Translations under genes and position numbers: made by a program
Shown: positions 37,901 through 44,101 of the stretch, one piece after another
Layout of the letters: each line of letters begins with the position of its first letter
Numbering within the stretch: position 1 is the stretch's first letter
Notes under the pieces: generated by a model
What the model saw: only the letters and a program-made list of their open reading frames with translations
Databases searched by the model: none
Told to the model about the DNA's origin: nothing
Assembly (NCBI GenBank): GCA_028279515.1
Contig: JANQNQ010000009.1
Span: 1-64,000 of the forward strand
DNA: 64,000 nt
Direction of reading: 5' to 3'
Source of the DNA: Flavobacteriaceae bacterium
GTDB lineage: Bacteria > Bacteroidota > Bacteroidia > Flavobacteriales > Flavobacteriaceae

Positions 37901-38621
37901 GATGCGCGATGACCTACGAGTTGCAGGGCATATCCCAACTACTTCACCTTATGCGGATGGAAAAACCATAAATGCGGCAGTTCTTGCTGGTACTGGAAAT
38001 CAAGCCATCGTGGATTGGGTTTGGGTAGAGCTTAGAAATGAAACCAATATTGATATGGTGGTTGACGGTCAGTCGGGCTTGTTACAACGTGATGGTGATA
38101 TTGTCAGTGTAGACGGATTTACCCCATTGAGCTTTAATATAGCACCAGGCAACTATTATGTAGGGATCAAACACCGAAATCACTTAGGGATTGTAAGCAG
38201 TAATCCGATTGCGTTAGATGCTACTTGGAACAGGCTTGATTTTTCTAATGGCAATGTACCAACCTTTGGATCTCATGCACAGACCACTTTTGGTATGCCA
38301 GCTGGGGTCAGCGCCCTATGGGCGGGCGACGTCAACAACGACGGTAGGGTGGTCTTTATAAACTCAGGAGCAGAATCGGTCGACATCAAACAAACGGTGT
38401 TAGATGTATCTGCAGCCGAGAGTCCATTCGGAGCTTCTGTCTTTTACAAACCACAGGGATACTATAACACTGACATAGACATGGACGGTGAGGTCATATT
38501 CCTTAACGCAGGAAACGAACTACTCTATATAAAAGATAACATATTGGCCCACCCTGGCAACCAGATATTCAACTCAGTGTTCTATACCATACGCGCACAA
38601 CTCCCTGAATTTTCGAATTAA
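31947..38621 (+). CDS. Giant beta-helix surface protein with three repeated modules
   Basis: This is 2224 residues with a signal segment (HSILYLFPLFLSG). Three homologous modules of about 640 residues start near 32070, 33918 and 35855. Each has a GNLxxxD opening, a Gly/Asn/Thr-rich beta-helix of strands such as NINITGTG, a GTLAPGQSPGQ element like the passenger-associated transport repeat of autotransporters, and a GNGKTWYIYY end. The C-terminal 260 residues (FPRAYLQGAALNP, later AGDVNNDGRVVFINSG and TDIDMDGEVIFLNAG) resemble the calcium-binding C-terminal region of large Bacteroidota surface proteins. Adhesion or hemagglutinin-like function is inferred. I see no catalytic motif and no standard T9SS type A or B domain. 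Confidence 0.8.
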   Translation: MKTLTLHSILYLFPLFLSGNWTPPNLDHLPTAITNSLVEDTALDYDRNTLQIDRSGNLLYSDALGLNDDLTISLDGTNFRLHNAAGALTAGRDMIQKGDDVLVPTSLVRGEIRIDTQGGDDTITIDLSKGNINVPIYYNGGAQNTTSGDDMVLIGTDNKVYETVTHTFVNNSDGFVDIAGNSRIAYVGLEPITDNLNAANRVFTFTGNLGNIEQITLDAGGTLDNRIDSTYGESVDFNNPSSSLTINLNGFGEDYLDIRGLSTGFDADLIVNGETEDDVRLINNTDLGSGDLNITCDLLTLSSNLTTSGSITTSSKNRTFIAGQLTSNGGNISITAGTELVPGDFGTILMHNGHVTTTGSGTITLNATAYANNNINFVLNGVYMRQNSSLNTDTGNIQITGNGIDNGRANFRGVRLENGANIQSNSGNITINGTGRNVSNNQNAGVSLESGPVQTGGTVNITGTGYIGIDIANEITDAGSMTLQGTSAVATAPAIDIRSASAKITSNNLIMTANVGSLNTESGAASQETIAANNTTINGTLAPGQSPGQFRADTNLTIGAGSHVEIETNGTVTAGNEYDQIVVNGAIDISGVTFNLIDNATLIVNETMVIIDNDGTDPVIGTFTGLPEGTAIAGNGRTWNIHYNANDGNDVVLVTTASDVNVQVDNSGNLVFEDPFGVDDNITIAIDGANYRISDPGRTIVPGFLAIQDGNDVLVPIAAVTGMININTETGNDQLTIDLNGGDFSVALDFDGGTGNDSMQLSGSGNYNDALYSFYNTHSTVLIAGNELITYTGLESSVLDPLNVAYRGFLVHEGNDAMTLDSSPTAVAYRIGTAAQGWVDFNFGSNGVVIGTRNNVSVNYFGTGFDGDFLIVNGPHNAASLSNTIDINAAINLGSGNLNFVAGKLNVNQSITTTGNITTSTTGKTLVSDSKVESTVGNIMMTGGTNAPEDRGIHAILGSEIRTTSGNIQLTGTARNAYVNMGIRLENSSAIYADSGSITLIGNAGTYDGQSYGVHLSNTATIENNGGDITITGTSTTRDNEYSGGHVGVFLIGTGTIKTTGTGNINVTGSGGISETLGGNHGIVAHGGFPIMTENGDVNMTGTGIARYSDGIQVRGAITTTGTGNVILQGEALNIDNNAAIDVIPSAQIIAGGDIDMTATTAPIRTAGGIPSQIQFTADDTVVNGTLSPGQSPGQMIVSGNFKMDFGDVLRLEINDFYNPGFDFDQIKVDGEEVRISDATLEIIDNSSGTLPEEGVILTIIDNEGSNPLNGRFDALPNGTAIPGNGKTWYLYYADNDVLLSSYEWNVYVDGYGNLVFDDVADSSDNLTIAVSGTNYRISDLGKQVTAGFGAVQDGNDVLVPMNLVTGDINIITGIGNDRLNVNFNGGNFSSPINFDGGSDSDGLSLSGIGTFESLVHTVNGTGEGTVEVTGNGTITYVGLEQTMVDNLNVNDRTFTLNSSNQTVFAPRGSLANQVEVDGVTTIDYYNPNTSLTINGSGATQGSTQINQFAPGFDANLNIAKINDQVRIGVGQTGTEIDLGTGDLSVVSKVVLVRENVTTAGAITLTSLEAAMVGEANITASGGKDITINGGTQLPQQGGFTGVDIGISTIQTNGAGTITINGFAFLDNPFSFTQGVQFYQANLISDTGDINITGTGPAIAAGHSLGINMTIDVNIQSNGGNINITGTAGNSIGNSNTGIFIHDGTNIQTTGSGTIDITGTGGVGLDNNYGVEMQNNTMVSAENGNISITGTSTENAGTGQIGLQMDGVVRTMGTGDIHITGTSGRANNAAINLVSSNAQLHAGGFLYLTSNVGPIHTPSGVASQAQCDARKTYIDGTLAPGQSPGQLIIEGNMVMQFGDVLDIEVNDFDTAGTDYDQVVVRNGYVELFGATFSLTDTSGMPSPDADPEILVLIDNQGTEPVVGFFGGYPNGTAVAGNGKTWYIYYNGGDGNDVVLSTEMFDVLNVFPRAYLQGAALNPNIGEETLMRDDLRVAGHIPTTSPYADGKTINAAVLAGTGNQAIVDWVWVELRNETNIDMVVDGQSGLLQRDGDIVSVDGFTPLSFNIAPGNYYVGIKHRNHLGIVSSNPIALDATWNRLDFSNGNVPTFGSHAQTTFGMPAGVSALWAGDVNNDGRVVFINSGAESVDIKQTVLDVSAAESPFGASVFYKPQGYYNTDIDMDGEVIFLNAGNELLYIKDNILAHPGNQIFNSVFYTIRAQLPEFSN

Positions 38622-38634
38622 TAGCAAACTAAAT

Positions 38635-38665
38635 AACCTTACCTTAAAGAAGGGATGGTAAGGTT
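38635..38665 (+). terminator. Hairpin downstream of the giant surface protein
   Basis: AACCTTACC (38635-38643) pairs perfectly with GGTAAGGTT (38657-38665) across a 13-nt loop. No T-run follows directly, so it more likely protects the transcript 3' end than terminates alone. Confidence 0.5.
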
Positions 38666-38671
38666 ACATTG

Positions 38672-38706
38672 CGCTCTGGTGAGAAATCACCAGAGCGTTT
38701 TCTTTA
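38672..38706 (+). terminator. Strong intrinsic terminator
   Basis: An 11-bp perfect stem CGCTCTGGTGA / TCACCAGAGCG with a GAAA tetraloop is followed by TTTTCTTT. This is a textbook rho-independent terminator for the preceding surface-protein operon. Confidence 0.92.
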
Positions 38707-38915
38707 GAGATTATTCAAGTAGGAATTCTAAGTGAAGGAGACAGGAGCAATAGTGCTAATTTCTTATCTAAGGAAAAAATGCGTATTGTTATAGTTCAGA
38801 GTTGTTTTGATTGGTATGCGATTTTTTATTGCAGAAACAATATGTCGATAGAAGTGATAAAGATCAATATTGATGCGAAAGCCTAACTTGAAAGATTAAA
38901 ATAGAAAACATTCAT

Positions 38916-39860
38916 ATGAAAACGTTACTAGGCCTATTAGCGCTTCTACATCTTTTTTCGTGTACAAATAGCTTAGAAAAGAGGATTGTTTTAGATGTTG
39001 AAAAAGACCTGATTCCAGAAGGAATCGCAATAGATCCACGTTACGAGATGGTCTATTTAAGTAGCTTGAAAAAGAACAAGATCGTCAAATATGACCTTAG
39101 GGAAGGAACATCTTCAGATTTCATAAAAAGTGGCCAATTTGATTATTTACCTGGATTTGGAATGCTCATAAAAGGAGACACCTTGTTTGCTCTCGGTAAC
39201 AGCTTGCCCAAGCTAAACAATCGGTCCATTTTATTGCTGCTAAACTTAAGAACTCAGGAATTAATAACCTCCTACAAATTAAATGATGCTTCGTTCATTT
39301 ATCTGAATGATATAGCGGTGAGCAAAGCACACGATATTTTTATAACCGATTCCGAAAGTAATAAAGTATATACCGTAAATAAGCCCAAAGGTGAATTGGA
39401 AGTTTTTTTAGAGGATGATGAAATTGCGCATCCCAATGGCATAGCCCTATCAGAAAATGACCAATACCTGTATTTGGCCACGTACAAGAAAGGAATAAGG
39501 GTAGTAGATATAGCCTCCAAAAGAATCGTGAATAAAGTGAACCCGTATTCGGGGATTGATGGGTTAAAGTACTACAATAGGCATCTATACGGAATTGTCA
39601 ACGCAAAGAGAAATACAGATGAAATGGGCCTGTTCAGATATACATTAAGTGAAAAAGGCGATGCCGTTATTGAAGCGGAAAAAATCATTCCTTACGGTGA
39701 AAATTTCAAGTTGCCAACAACATTTGACATTTATGATGACCATCTATACTTTGTGATCAATTCACAGTTAGAAAATTTTGATCAGAAGAATAACGAAATA
39801 ATGGATACCACAAAGCTAGAGCCCTACGTATTGCTTAAAAAGAAAATCAGCGATTTTTAG
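38916..39860 (+). CDS. SMP-30/gluconolactonase-like beta-propeller lipoprotein
   Basis: This is 314 residues with a lipoprotein signal (LLGLLALLHLFSC, lipidated Cys 16). The mature part is a six-bladed-propeller-like repeat with the blade pattern of SMP-30/gluconolactonase and NHL-type proteins: LIPEGIAIDPRYEMVYLSS, LNDIAVSKAHDIFITDSESNKVY and HPNGIALSENDQYLYLATY. The conserved NG and ND positions in those motifs fit metal-binding residues of SMP-30 enzymes, but substrate cannot be deduced. It stands alone, 215 bp after a strong terminator. Membrane-anchored esterase/lactonase or sugar-binding roles are both possible. Confidence 0.75.
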   Translation: MKTLLGLLALLHLFSCTNSLEKRIVLDVEKDLIPEGIAIDPRYEMVYLSSLKKNKIVKYDLREGTSSDFIKSGQFDYLPGFGMLIKGDTLFALGNSLPKLNNRSILLLLNLRTQELITSYKLNDASFIYLNDIAVSKAHDIFITDSESNKVYTVNKPKGELEVFLEDDEIAHPNGIALSENDQYLYLATYKKGIRVVDIASKRIVNKVNPYSGIDGLKYYNRHLYGIVNAKRNTDEMGLFRYTLSEKGDAVIEAEKIIPYGENFKLPTTFDIYDDHLYFVINSQLENFDQKNNEIMDTTKLEPYVLLKKKISDF

Positions 39861-39863
39861 AAA

Positions 39864-39966
39864 GAGTGTAGGTGGAGTCGGAGGAGGCCCGAGCGAACCA
39901 GAGATCATCCAGTGGATGATCTTAGCGACGGGGCCAGGTGGCGGGTTGGCTCCCGACGACGAAACG
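39864..39966. repeat. GC-rich structured element beside tmRNA 3' end
   Basis: This stretch is clearly richer in GC than its surroundings. It begins with GTGGAGTCGGAGG, the same 13 bp that occur at the tmRNA 3' end (39996-40008), and contains a perfect hairpin AGATCATCC-AGT-GGATGATCT (39902-39922). Such elements next to tRNA-like ends recur in Flavobacteriaceae and are often mis-called as protein. Mobility is not shown. Confidence 0.5.
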
Positions 39967-39993
39967 AAAAAAGCGGCTTTCAGCCGCCTTTTG
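39967..39993 (-). terminator. Terminator of tmRNA, bidirectional
   Basis: GCGGCT (39973-39978) pairs with AGCCGC (39982-39987) around a TTC loop. A-run on one side and CCTTTT on the other make it active in both directions. On the minus strand it follows the tmRNA 3' end directly. Confidence 0.8.
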
Positions 39994-39996
39994 AAG

Positions 39997-40397
39997 TGGA
40001 GTCGGAGGGAATCGAACCCTCGTCCAAACAAGCAATTACAATGCTTTCTACACGCTTAGTCCTAGTTCAATTTTCGACGTATAGCTGACCCAAGACCGCC
40101 TACTATACGCTTAGCTTTTTAGAGTTTGAAACTACGTCAAAGCGCCGCAGCCCCTATGTTGACTTTTATGGTGTCTCATTAGAGGGCGCCGTCAACAAGG
40201 GCTCCCAAGAGACATCTCGCTTTCCCGCCTTGCGGGACTAGGCCTGAGACTTACTATAATTCAGTCTAAAATTAGGCAGCAAGAGCGTAGTTATTCTCGC
40301 CATTTAAAAGTGTGAAATAAGAGATTAACGAGCATTAATTTCATAGCTCGACGTGCTTACACTACAATTCGACTCGCTGTCAAAACCAGTCGACCCC
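39997..40397 (-). ncRNA. ssrA: tmRNA (transfer-messenger RNA)
   Basis: Rescues stalled ribosomes by adding a degradation tag. The 5' end GGGGTCG (40397 downward) pairs with CGACTCC at the 3' end to give the 7-bp acceptor stem, with discriminator A at 39997; CCA is not encoded. The T-arm GAGGGTTCGATTCCCTC lies at 40003-40019. The tag reading frame is at 40271-40300 and reads GENNYALAA then TAA, the typical Bacteroidota tag. Length of 401 nt is normal for an uninterrupted tmRNA. Confidence 0.97.
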
Positions 40398-40957
40398 ATT
40401 GTAGTTCGTAGTTGATAGTTTTTAGTTCATAGTGTTTGATAAAAGCCTCCAATAACTAACAACCAATAACCAACGACTAATAACTAAAGACTAACAACTA
40501 TTTGGCGGGCCTGCCTCTCGGCAGCCAGGCTTTCGGTAGTCGCTATTATAATTGCTGTATTGTCTCCCCGAGCGCAGTCGAGGGGCATTTACAAGGAAGC
40601 AATTACAATGAGCTCCAACAAAACCTCAATCCTTGCCCGAACGTTCAGTTATTATTGATCCGTTTCCTTACACTAAAAACCAAGAACTAATAACTAACAA
40701 CCACAAACCGAAGCCTCCGCTGAGGTTTGCGAGGGGCAAAGCTACTTAAAAATTTGCGCACTCGGTCAAATACAATTATTTTAGTGCAAAATTTATACCA
40801 ATTAGCCTGCGTTTTGTTACAGAAATAACAAATGATGCTATGTTCTTGTCGCATGAGCTCCCCATCGAAGAGACGAAAACAAAGCGGTTTTGTTGCAAAA
40901 ACCATAGTGAAATAGGGCTTTTTGAGTGCATCAACCTAAAACAGAACGATAACATTC
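40398..40957. repeat. Repeat-rich intergenic stretch without a convincing gene
   Basis: About 560 bp hold no supported gene. There are degenerate TAGTTn units at 40400-40437 and their reverse complement (AACTAA/AACCAA units) at 40450-40501, so the two arms could fold back on each other; a third patch lies near 40675-40702. CCCCGAGCGCAGTCGAGGGG at 40566-40585 resembles a short palindromic repeat scattered in flavobacterial genomes. AAGCAATTACAATG at 40597-40610 repeats 14 bp of the tmRNA gene (40030-40043). Confidence 0.6.
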
Positions 40958-42160
40958 ATGAAATTCGGAATCATCAAAGAACGTAAGAACCCGCCCGATC
41001 GCCGTGTGGTTCTTTCACCAGAAGCCTGCCAAAGTGTCCTACAACAATTTCCAGAAGCCAAGATCAAGGTCGAAAGTTCAGACATTCGTGTCTTTTCAGA
41101 CCAAGAATATGTTGATGCCGGACTCGAGGTCAATGCCGATATGGGTGACTGTGATGTGATGTTAGGGGTAAAAGAAGTGCCGATCGAGGCACTGATTCCG
41201 AATAAAAAATATTTCTTCTTTTCACATACGATAAAGAAGCAACCATACAATCGTAAACTGTTGCTGGCGATACTAGAGAAAAACATCGAATTGTATGACC
41301 ACGAGGTAATCACCAATCCCAAAGGTCGACGTTTAGTTGCCTTCGGTCGCTACGCAGGCATTGTAGGTGCCTACAACGGAGTACGCGCCTACGGACTCAA
41401 ATTCGACCTCTTCAACTTGCCAAAGGCCGAGCATCTTCCAGATCAACGCGCATTGATCGATGCTTTGAATCGTATACATCTTCCGAACATAAAAATTCTG
41501 CTCACCGGAAAAGGAAAAGTAGGAGGGGGATCCAAAGAAATGTTGGATGCCATGAAGCTTCGGGAAGTTTCCGTAGAAGAGTATCTTCACCAAACCTTCG
41601 ACGAGCCCGTGTACTGCAACATCGACGTGATGGATTACAACACTCGCAAGGACGGACAAGATCTTGGAAAACGAGATTTCTATGCCAATGCCGAAGACTA
41701 TCACTCAACGTTTATGCGTTTTGCAAAGGTGACCGATTTCTACATTGCTGGACACTTTTACGGGGACGGAGCTCCATTCTTGTACACAAGAGAAGATGTA
41801 AAATCTCCCGATTTCAACATTAAAGTAGTAGCTGACGTAAGCTGCGATATTGACGGACCCGTGGCAACGACCATCAAGCCTTCGACCATTGCAGACCCAG
41901 TGTATGGTTACGATCCACAATCAGAATCAGAAGTCGATTACAAAGCTGAAGGGGCTATTGCCGTGATGGCCGTAGACAACCTTCCTTGCGAACTTCCGAG
42001 AGACGCCAGCATAGGATTCGGAACCATGTTCTCAGAACATGTGATTCCGGCATTCTACAATAACGACAAAGACGGTATTCTAGAACGTGCCTTGATGACC
42101 CAAAACGGAAAGCTGACCGAGCGCTATACCTATTTGCAGGACTACGTTGATGGTGAGTAA
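40958..42160 (+). CDS. Saccharopine/alanine dehydrogenase-like NAD(P) oxidoreductase
   Basis: This is 400 residues. The N-terminal half starts FGIIKERKNPPDRRVVLSPE, the hallmark of the alanine dehydrogenase/PNT N-terminal domain shared with lysine-forming saccharopine dehydrogenase. Residues about 175-200 (NIKILLTGKGKVGGGSKEML) form the nucleotide-binding loop. A C-terminal part contains VVADVSCDIDGPVATTIKPSTIADPVYGYD, typical of saccharopine dehydrogenase-like proteins of Bacteroidota. Exact substrate is not resolvable; it may act in lysine or another amino-acid pathway. No metabolic neighbours are present, and it is convergent with the next gene, only 3 bp between stops. Confidence 0.85.
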   Translation: MKFGIIKERKNPPDRRVVLSPEACQSVLQQFPEAKIKVESSDIRVFSDQEYVDAGLEVNADMGDCDVMLGVKEVPIEALIPNKKYFFFSHTIKKQPYNRKLLLAILEKNIELYDHEVITNPKGRRLVAFGRYAGIVGAYNGVRAYGLKFDLFNLPKAEHLPDQRALIDALNRIHLPNIKILLTGKGKVGGGSKEMLDAMKLREVSVEEYLHQTFDEPVYCNIDVMDYNTRKDGQDLGKRDFYANAEDYHSTFMRFAKVTDFYIAGHFYGDGAPFLYTREDVKSPDFNIKVVADVSCDIDGPVATTIKPSTIADPVYGYDPQSESEVDYKAEGAIAVMAVDNLPCELPRDASIGFGTMFSEHVIPAFYNNDKDGILERALMTQNGKLTERYTYLQDYVDGE

Positions 42161-42163
42161 ACC

Positions 42164-42478
42164 CTAACTTTTAGGAGTAGGAGCCAATAGTCCAACGAGG
42201 GCGCCTAGCGCGGTAGACCCCATAGATACTAAAAATTCAGGTACTTTGGCGGTGTTTATGTCTTTGCTTTCAAAGATGATGATACCTCCTAAGACAATAG
42301 CGGTGATCAATACGATACCAACGATGGCAACGATGGTTAGGAAAACTCCTTTTTGAGCTATCGGTGGCTTGTCTTCCAATTGTTCTAGAAACTTCTGAGG
42401 ATCAGCTTTTAACTGCTCTTGCAAAATAGCAGACTCAGCCACCTTGCTACGTAATTCGGCGAAATTTTTGATTTCCAT
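42164..42478 (-). CDS. Small two-helix membrane protein
   Basis: This is 104 residues. The N-terminal 40 are amphipathic and helical (FAELRSKVAESAILQEQLKADPQKFLEQL), resembling the leader-like ELxxKxxxDPxxF pattern of nitrile-hydratase-type leader peptides. A strong membrane helix spans about 44-69 (GVFLTIVAIVGIVLITAIVLGGIIIF), and a weaker hydrophobic stretch lies near the C-terminus (FLVSMGSTALGALVGLLAP). I recognise no family. It carries the same upstream promoter-operator arrangement as the FRG gene. Confidence 0.65.
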   Translation of the reverse strand: MEIKNFAELRSKVAESAILQEQLKADPQKFLEQLEDKPPIAQKGVFLTIVAIVGIVLITAIVLGGIIIFESKDINTAKVPEFLVSMGSTALGALVGLLAPTPKS

Positions 42479-42501
42479 GATGTTTGTTTTTTACATTGAA
42501 T

Positions 42502-42546
42502 CAAAAGTAACGAGCAAGCAAAGGCGATGGTATCCCTATTTGTGGG
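42502..42546 (-). promoter_or_regulatory. Promoter-operator of the small membrane protein
   Basis: On the minus strand CCCACAAATAGGGATA (about 42546-42531) is followed after 21 bp by TACTTTTG (42509-42502), an exact TAnnTTTG -7 element. The operator occupies the place of a -33 element, suggesting activator-dependent transcription. Confidence 0.6.
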
Positions 42547-42562
42547 TAAAAATGCTGTTCAA

Positions 42563-43996
42563 CTATGCTAGCCCAAATGCTTCAAGATTGTCAATGTTAA
42601 AAAGGTACATATCATTGTAACTCATCACAATTTGCAACGGTATGTATTCACGAATAAAAACATCCTCAAATTTTTTACGGTCAAAGAGTTGCCGAGGTCT
42701 GTTATTTTTTAAGAATATGTCTGGCACGTTACGAACTTCCTTTAAAAGATCAAAAATGTCGTCACGCAAACAATGCAATAATGAATCTTGAGAACTCGCC
42801 AAGCGTTTGTAGGATTTGTTATGAGTTCTAGCCTCCATTGTATAATAAGTTTGTCCGCTGATTTCTCCTAAAGTTTTAGTCCAATTCATAGAAGAAAACT
42901 CTTTGAGGGAATCTAGGTGCTGTGCCCAATAGATCAAAGATGTGAGCCCATCGAGAAGTTGGTCGTGGGTATAGGTCATATTTCGCGTTCCTTCCCAAAA
43001 GATCTGGACCCATTGAGAGATTCGATCGGTTTTAGTTAAAGAGTTGGAGGAAATGGTCCATGCGTAGTTTTTCGACCTTTTGATTTTCGAAAGAACTTTG
43101 TCTAATTGGGCGCGTATGGCCTCTTGGGAATCTTCAATTTCGAGCTCTAAAAAAATATCACTCCTTACTTGACTGTCTGTCCAATGTTCATCGATAACAT
43201 GCGTTGTTCGATCTTTCCAAGTGGGGTGCTGAGGAATCTCATGATTGTCAACCTTGAAATGAAATTGCTTCATTTTGGTATCCTCCATGAATTGCTTGGC
43301 CCACTTTATTCTTTTTCTTTTGTCCTCGTTAAAAAAATACTGGTCTAACAGAATCTCTAGCCTGCTTTTTTCTTTAGGATAGATCTGGTCTGTGGTGTAT
43401 TTTTCATAGGGCTTTTCATAAGGAAATATGACCTTGGTAAAGCAAGAGTAAAAGTCTTCAAAATTAATATAGGGCGAATAGATGAAATGACCTTTTTGTG
43501 CCTGGAGCCTCCAAAGATTAGAAACATCGATTGAAACAAGCTCAGGATAAAGATCAGGTTCTGTTTCTATGAATCCCGATTCTTGTAGGGCTTTGGTGTT
43601 TTTCAAAAACGCATCTTTTTCAAAGTAAATAATACAACATTTGTGACCAGATTCTAATGCCTTACTAGCATGTGTTGCAAAGAAAAAGGCAATTTCATGA
43701 TCCGTAGAAAAGTCAAGGTAATTGGTAGGAAGACCATAGTGTTGTGCAACGGCATAAAAAGCGTTTGTGTTGTCTTTTATATGAGAAAGCTCAGGTGTCT
43801 GTTCTAAGAACAGCCGAAAGTTTGTGATCTTTTGCTTTGCTTTATCGTCCAACTCATCTTCTACGATTCTTGCCAGGGTAGTTTTCATTGACCAAAGCCC
43901 AGTTTGTCCTCTGAAATAGGGTTCTTTTCCCTTTTGTTGAATGTCAGAACAATGAGCTAGAGCTTGTTCTAAGCTTTGAAAATTTATTTCTTTCAT
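42563..43996 (-). CDS. FRG-domain protein
   Basis: This is 477 residues. An FRG domain lies at about residues 10-150 with its characteristic motifs: PYFRGQTGLWSMKTTLAR near the start, and FYAVAQHYGLPTNYLDFSTDHEIAFFFAT. The remaining about 300 residues are helical and of unknown function, with no membrane segment or signal, so the protein should be cytosolic. FRG proteins have unknown biochemistry; some occur in phage-defence neighbourhoods, but no other defence gene is seen here. It has its own promoter, which matches that of the neighbouring small membrane protein gene 84 bp downstream. Confidence 0.85.
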   Translation of the reverse strand: MKEINFQSLEQALAHCSDIQQKGKEPYFRGQTGLWSMKTTLARIVEDELDDKAKQKITNFRLFLEQTPELSHIKDNTNAFYAVAQHYGLPTNYLDFSTDHEIAFFFATHASKALESGHKCCIIYFEKDAFLKNTKALQESGFIETEPDLYPELVSIDVSNLWRLQAQKGHFIYSPYINFEDFYSCFTKVIFPYEKPYEKYTTDQIYPKEKSRLEILLDQYFFNEDKRKRIKWAKQFMEDTKMKQFHFKVDNHEIPQHPTWKDRTTHVIDEHWTDSQVRSDIFLELEIEDSQEAIRAQLDKVLSKIKRSKNYAWTISSNSLTKTDRISQWVQIFWEGTRNMTYTHDQLLDGLTSLIYWAQHLDSLKEFSSMNWTKTLGEISGQTYYTMEARTHNKSYKRLASSQDSLLHCLRDDIFDLLKEVRNVPDIFLKNNRPRQLFDRKKFEDVFIREYIPLQIVMSYNDMYLFNIDNLEAFGLA

Positions 43997-44030
43997 CTAC
44001 ACCTTGTTTTTAGAATGGCAGGTTCAGTCT

Positions 44031-44076
44031 TCAAGGTACTAGAAATTATCGAAGCCCTTTATCCCTATTTGTAGGG
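44031..44076 (-). promoter_or_regulatory. Promoter-operator of the FRG gene
   Basis: On the minus strand CCCTACAAATAGGGATA (44076-44060) is followed after 21 bp by TACCTTGA (44038-44031), a near match to the -7 element. Sequence and spacing equal those before the small membrane protein gene. Confidence 0.55.
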
Positions 44077-44101
44077 AATTTCAAAATGAAAATCGTTAAA
44101 C

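Noticed and set aside
39816-40031. Minus-strand frame overlapping the tmRNA 3' end
   Set aside because: It covers the terminator and the structured tmRNA end; this is a well-known type of spurious gene call.
40502-40905. Short frames in the tmRNA-upstream gap
   Set aside because: They consist of repeat sequence, lack a start context or family likeness, and overlap palindromic repeats.
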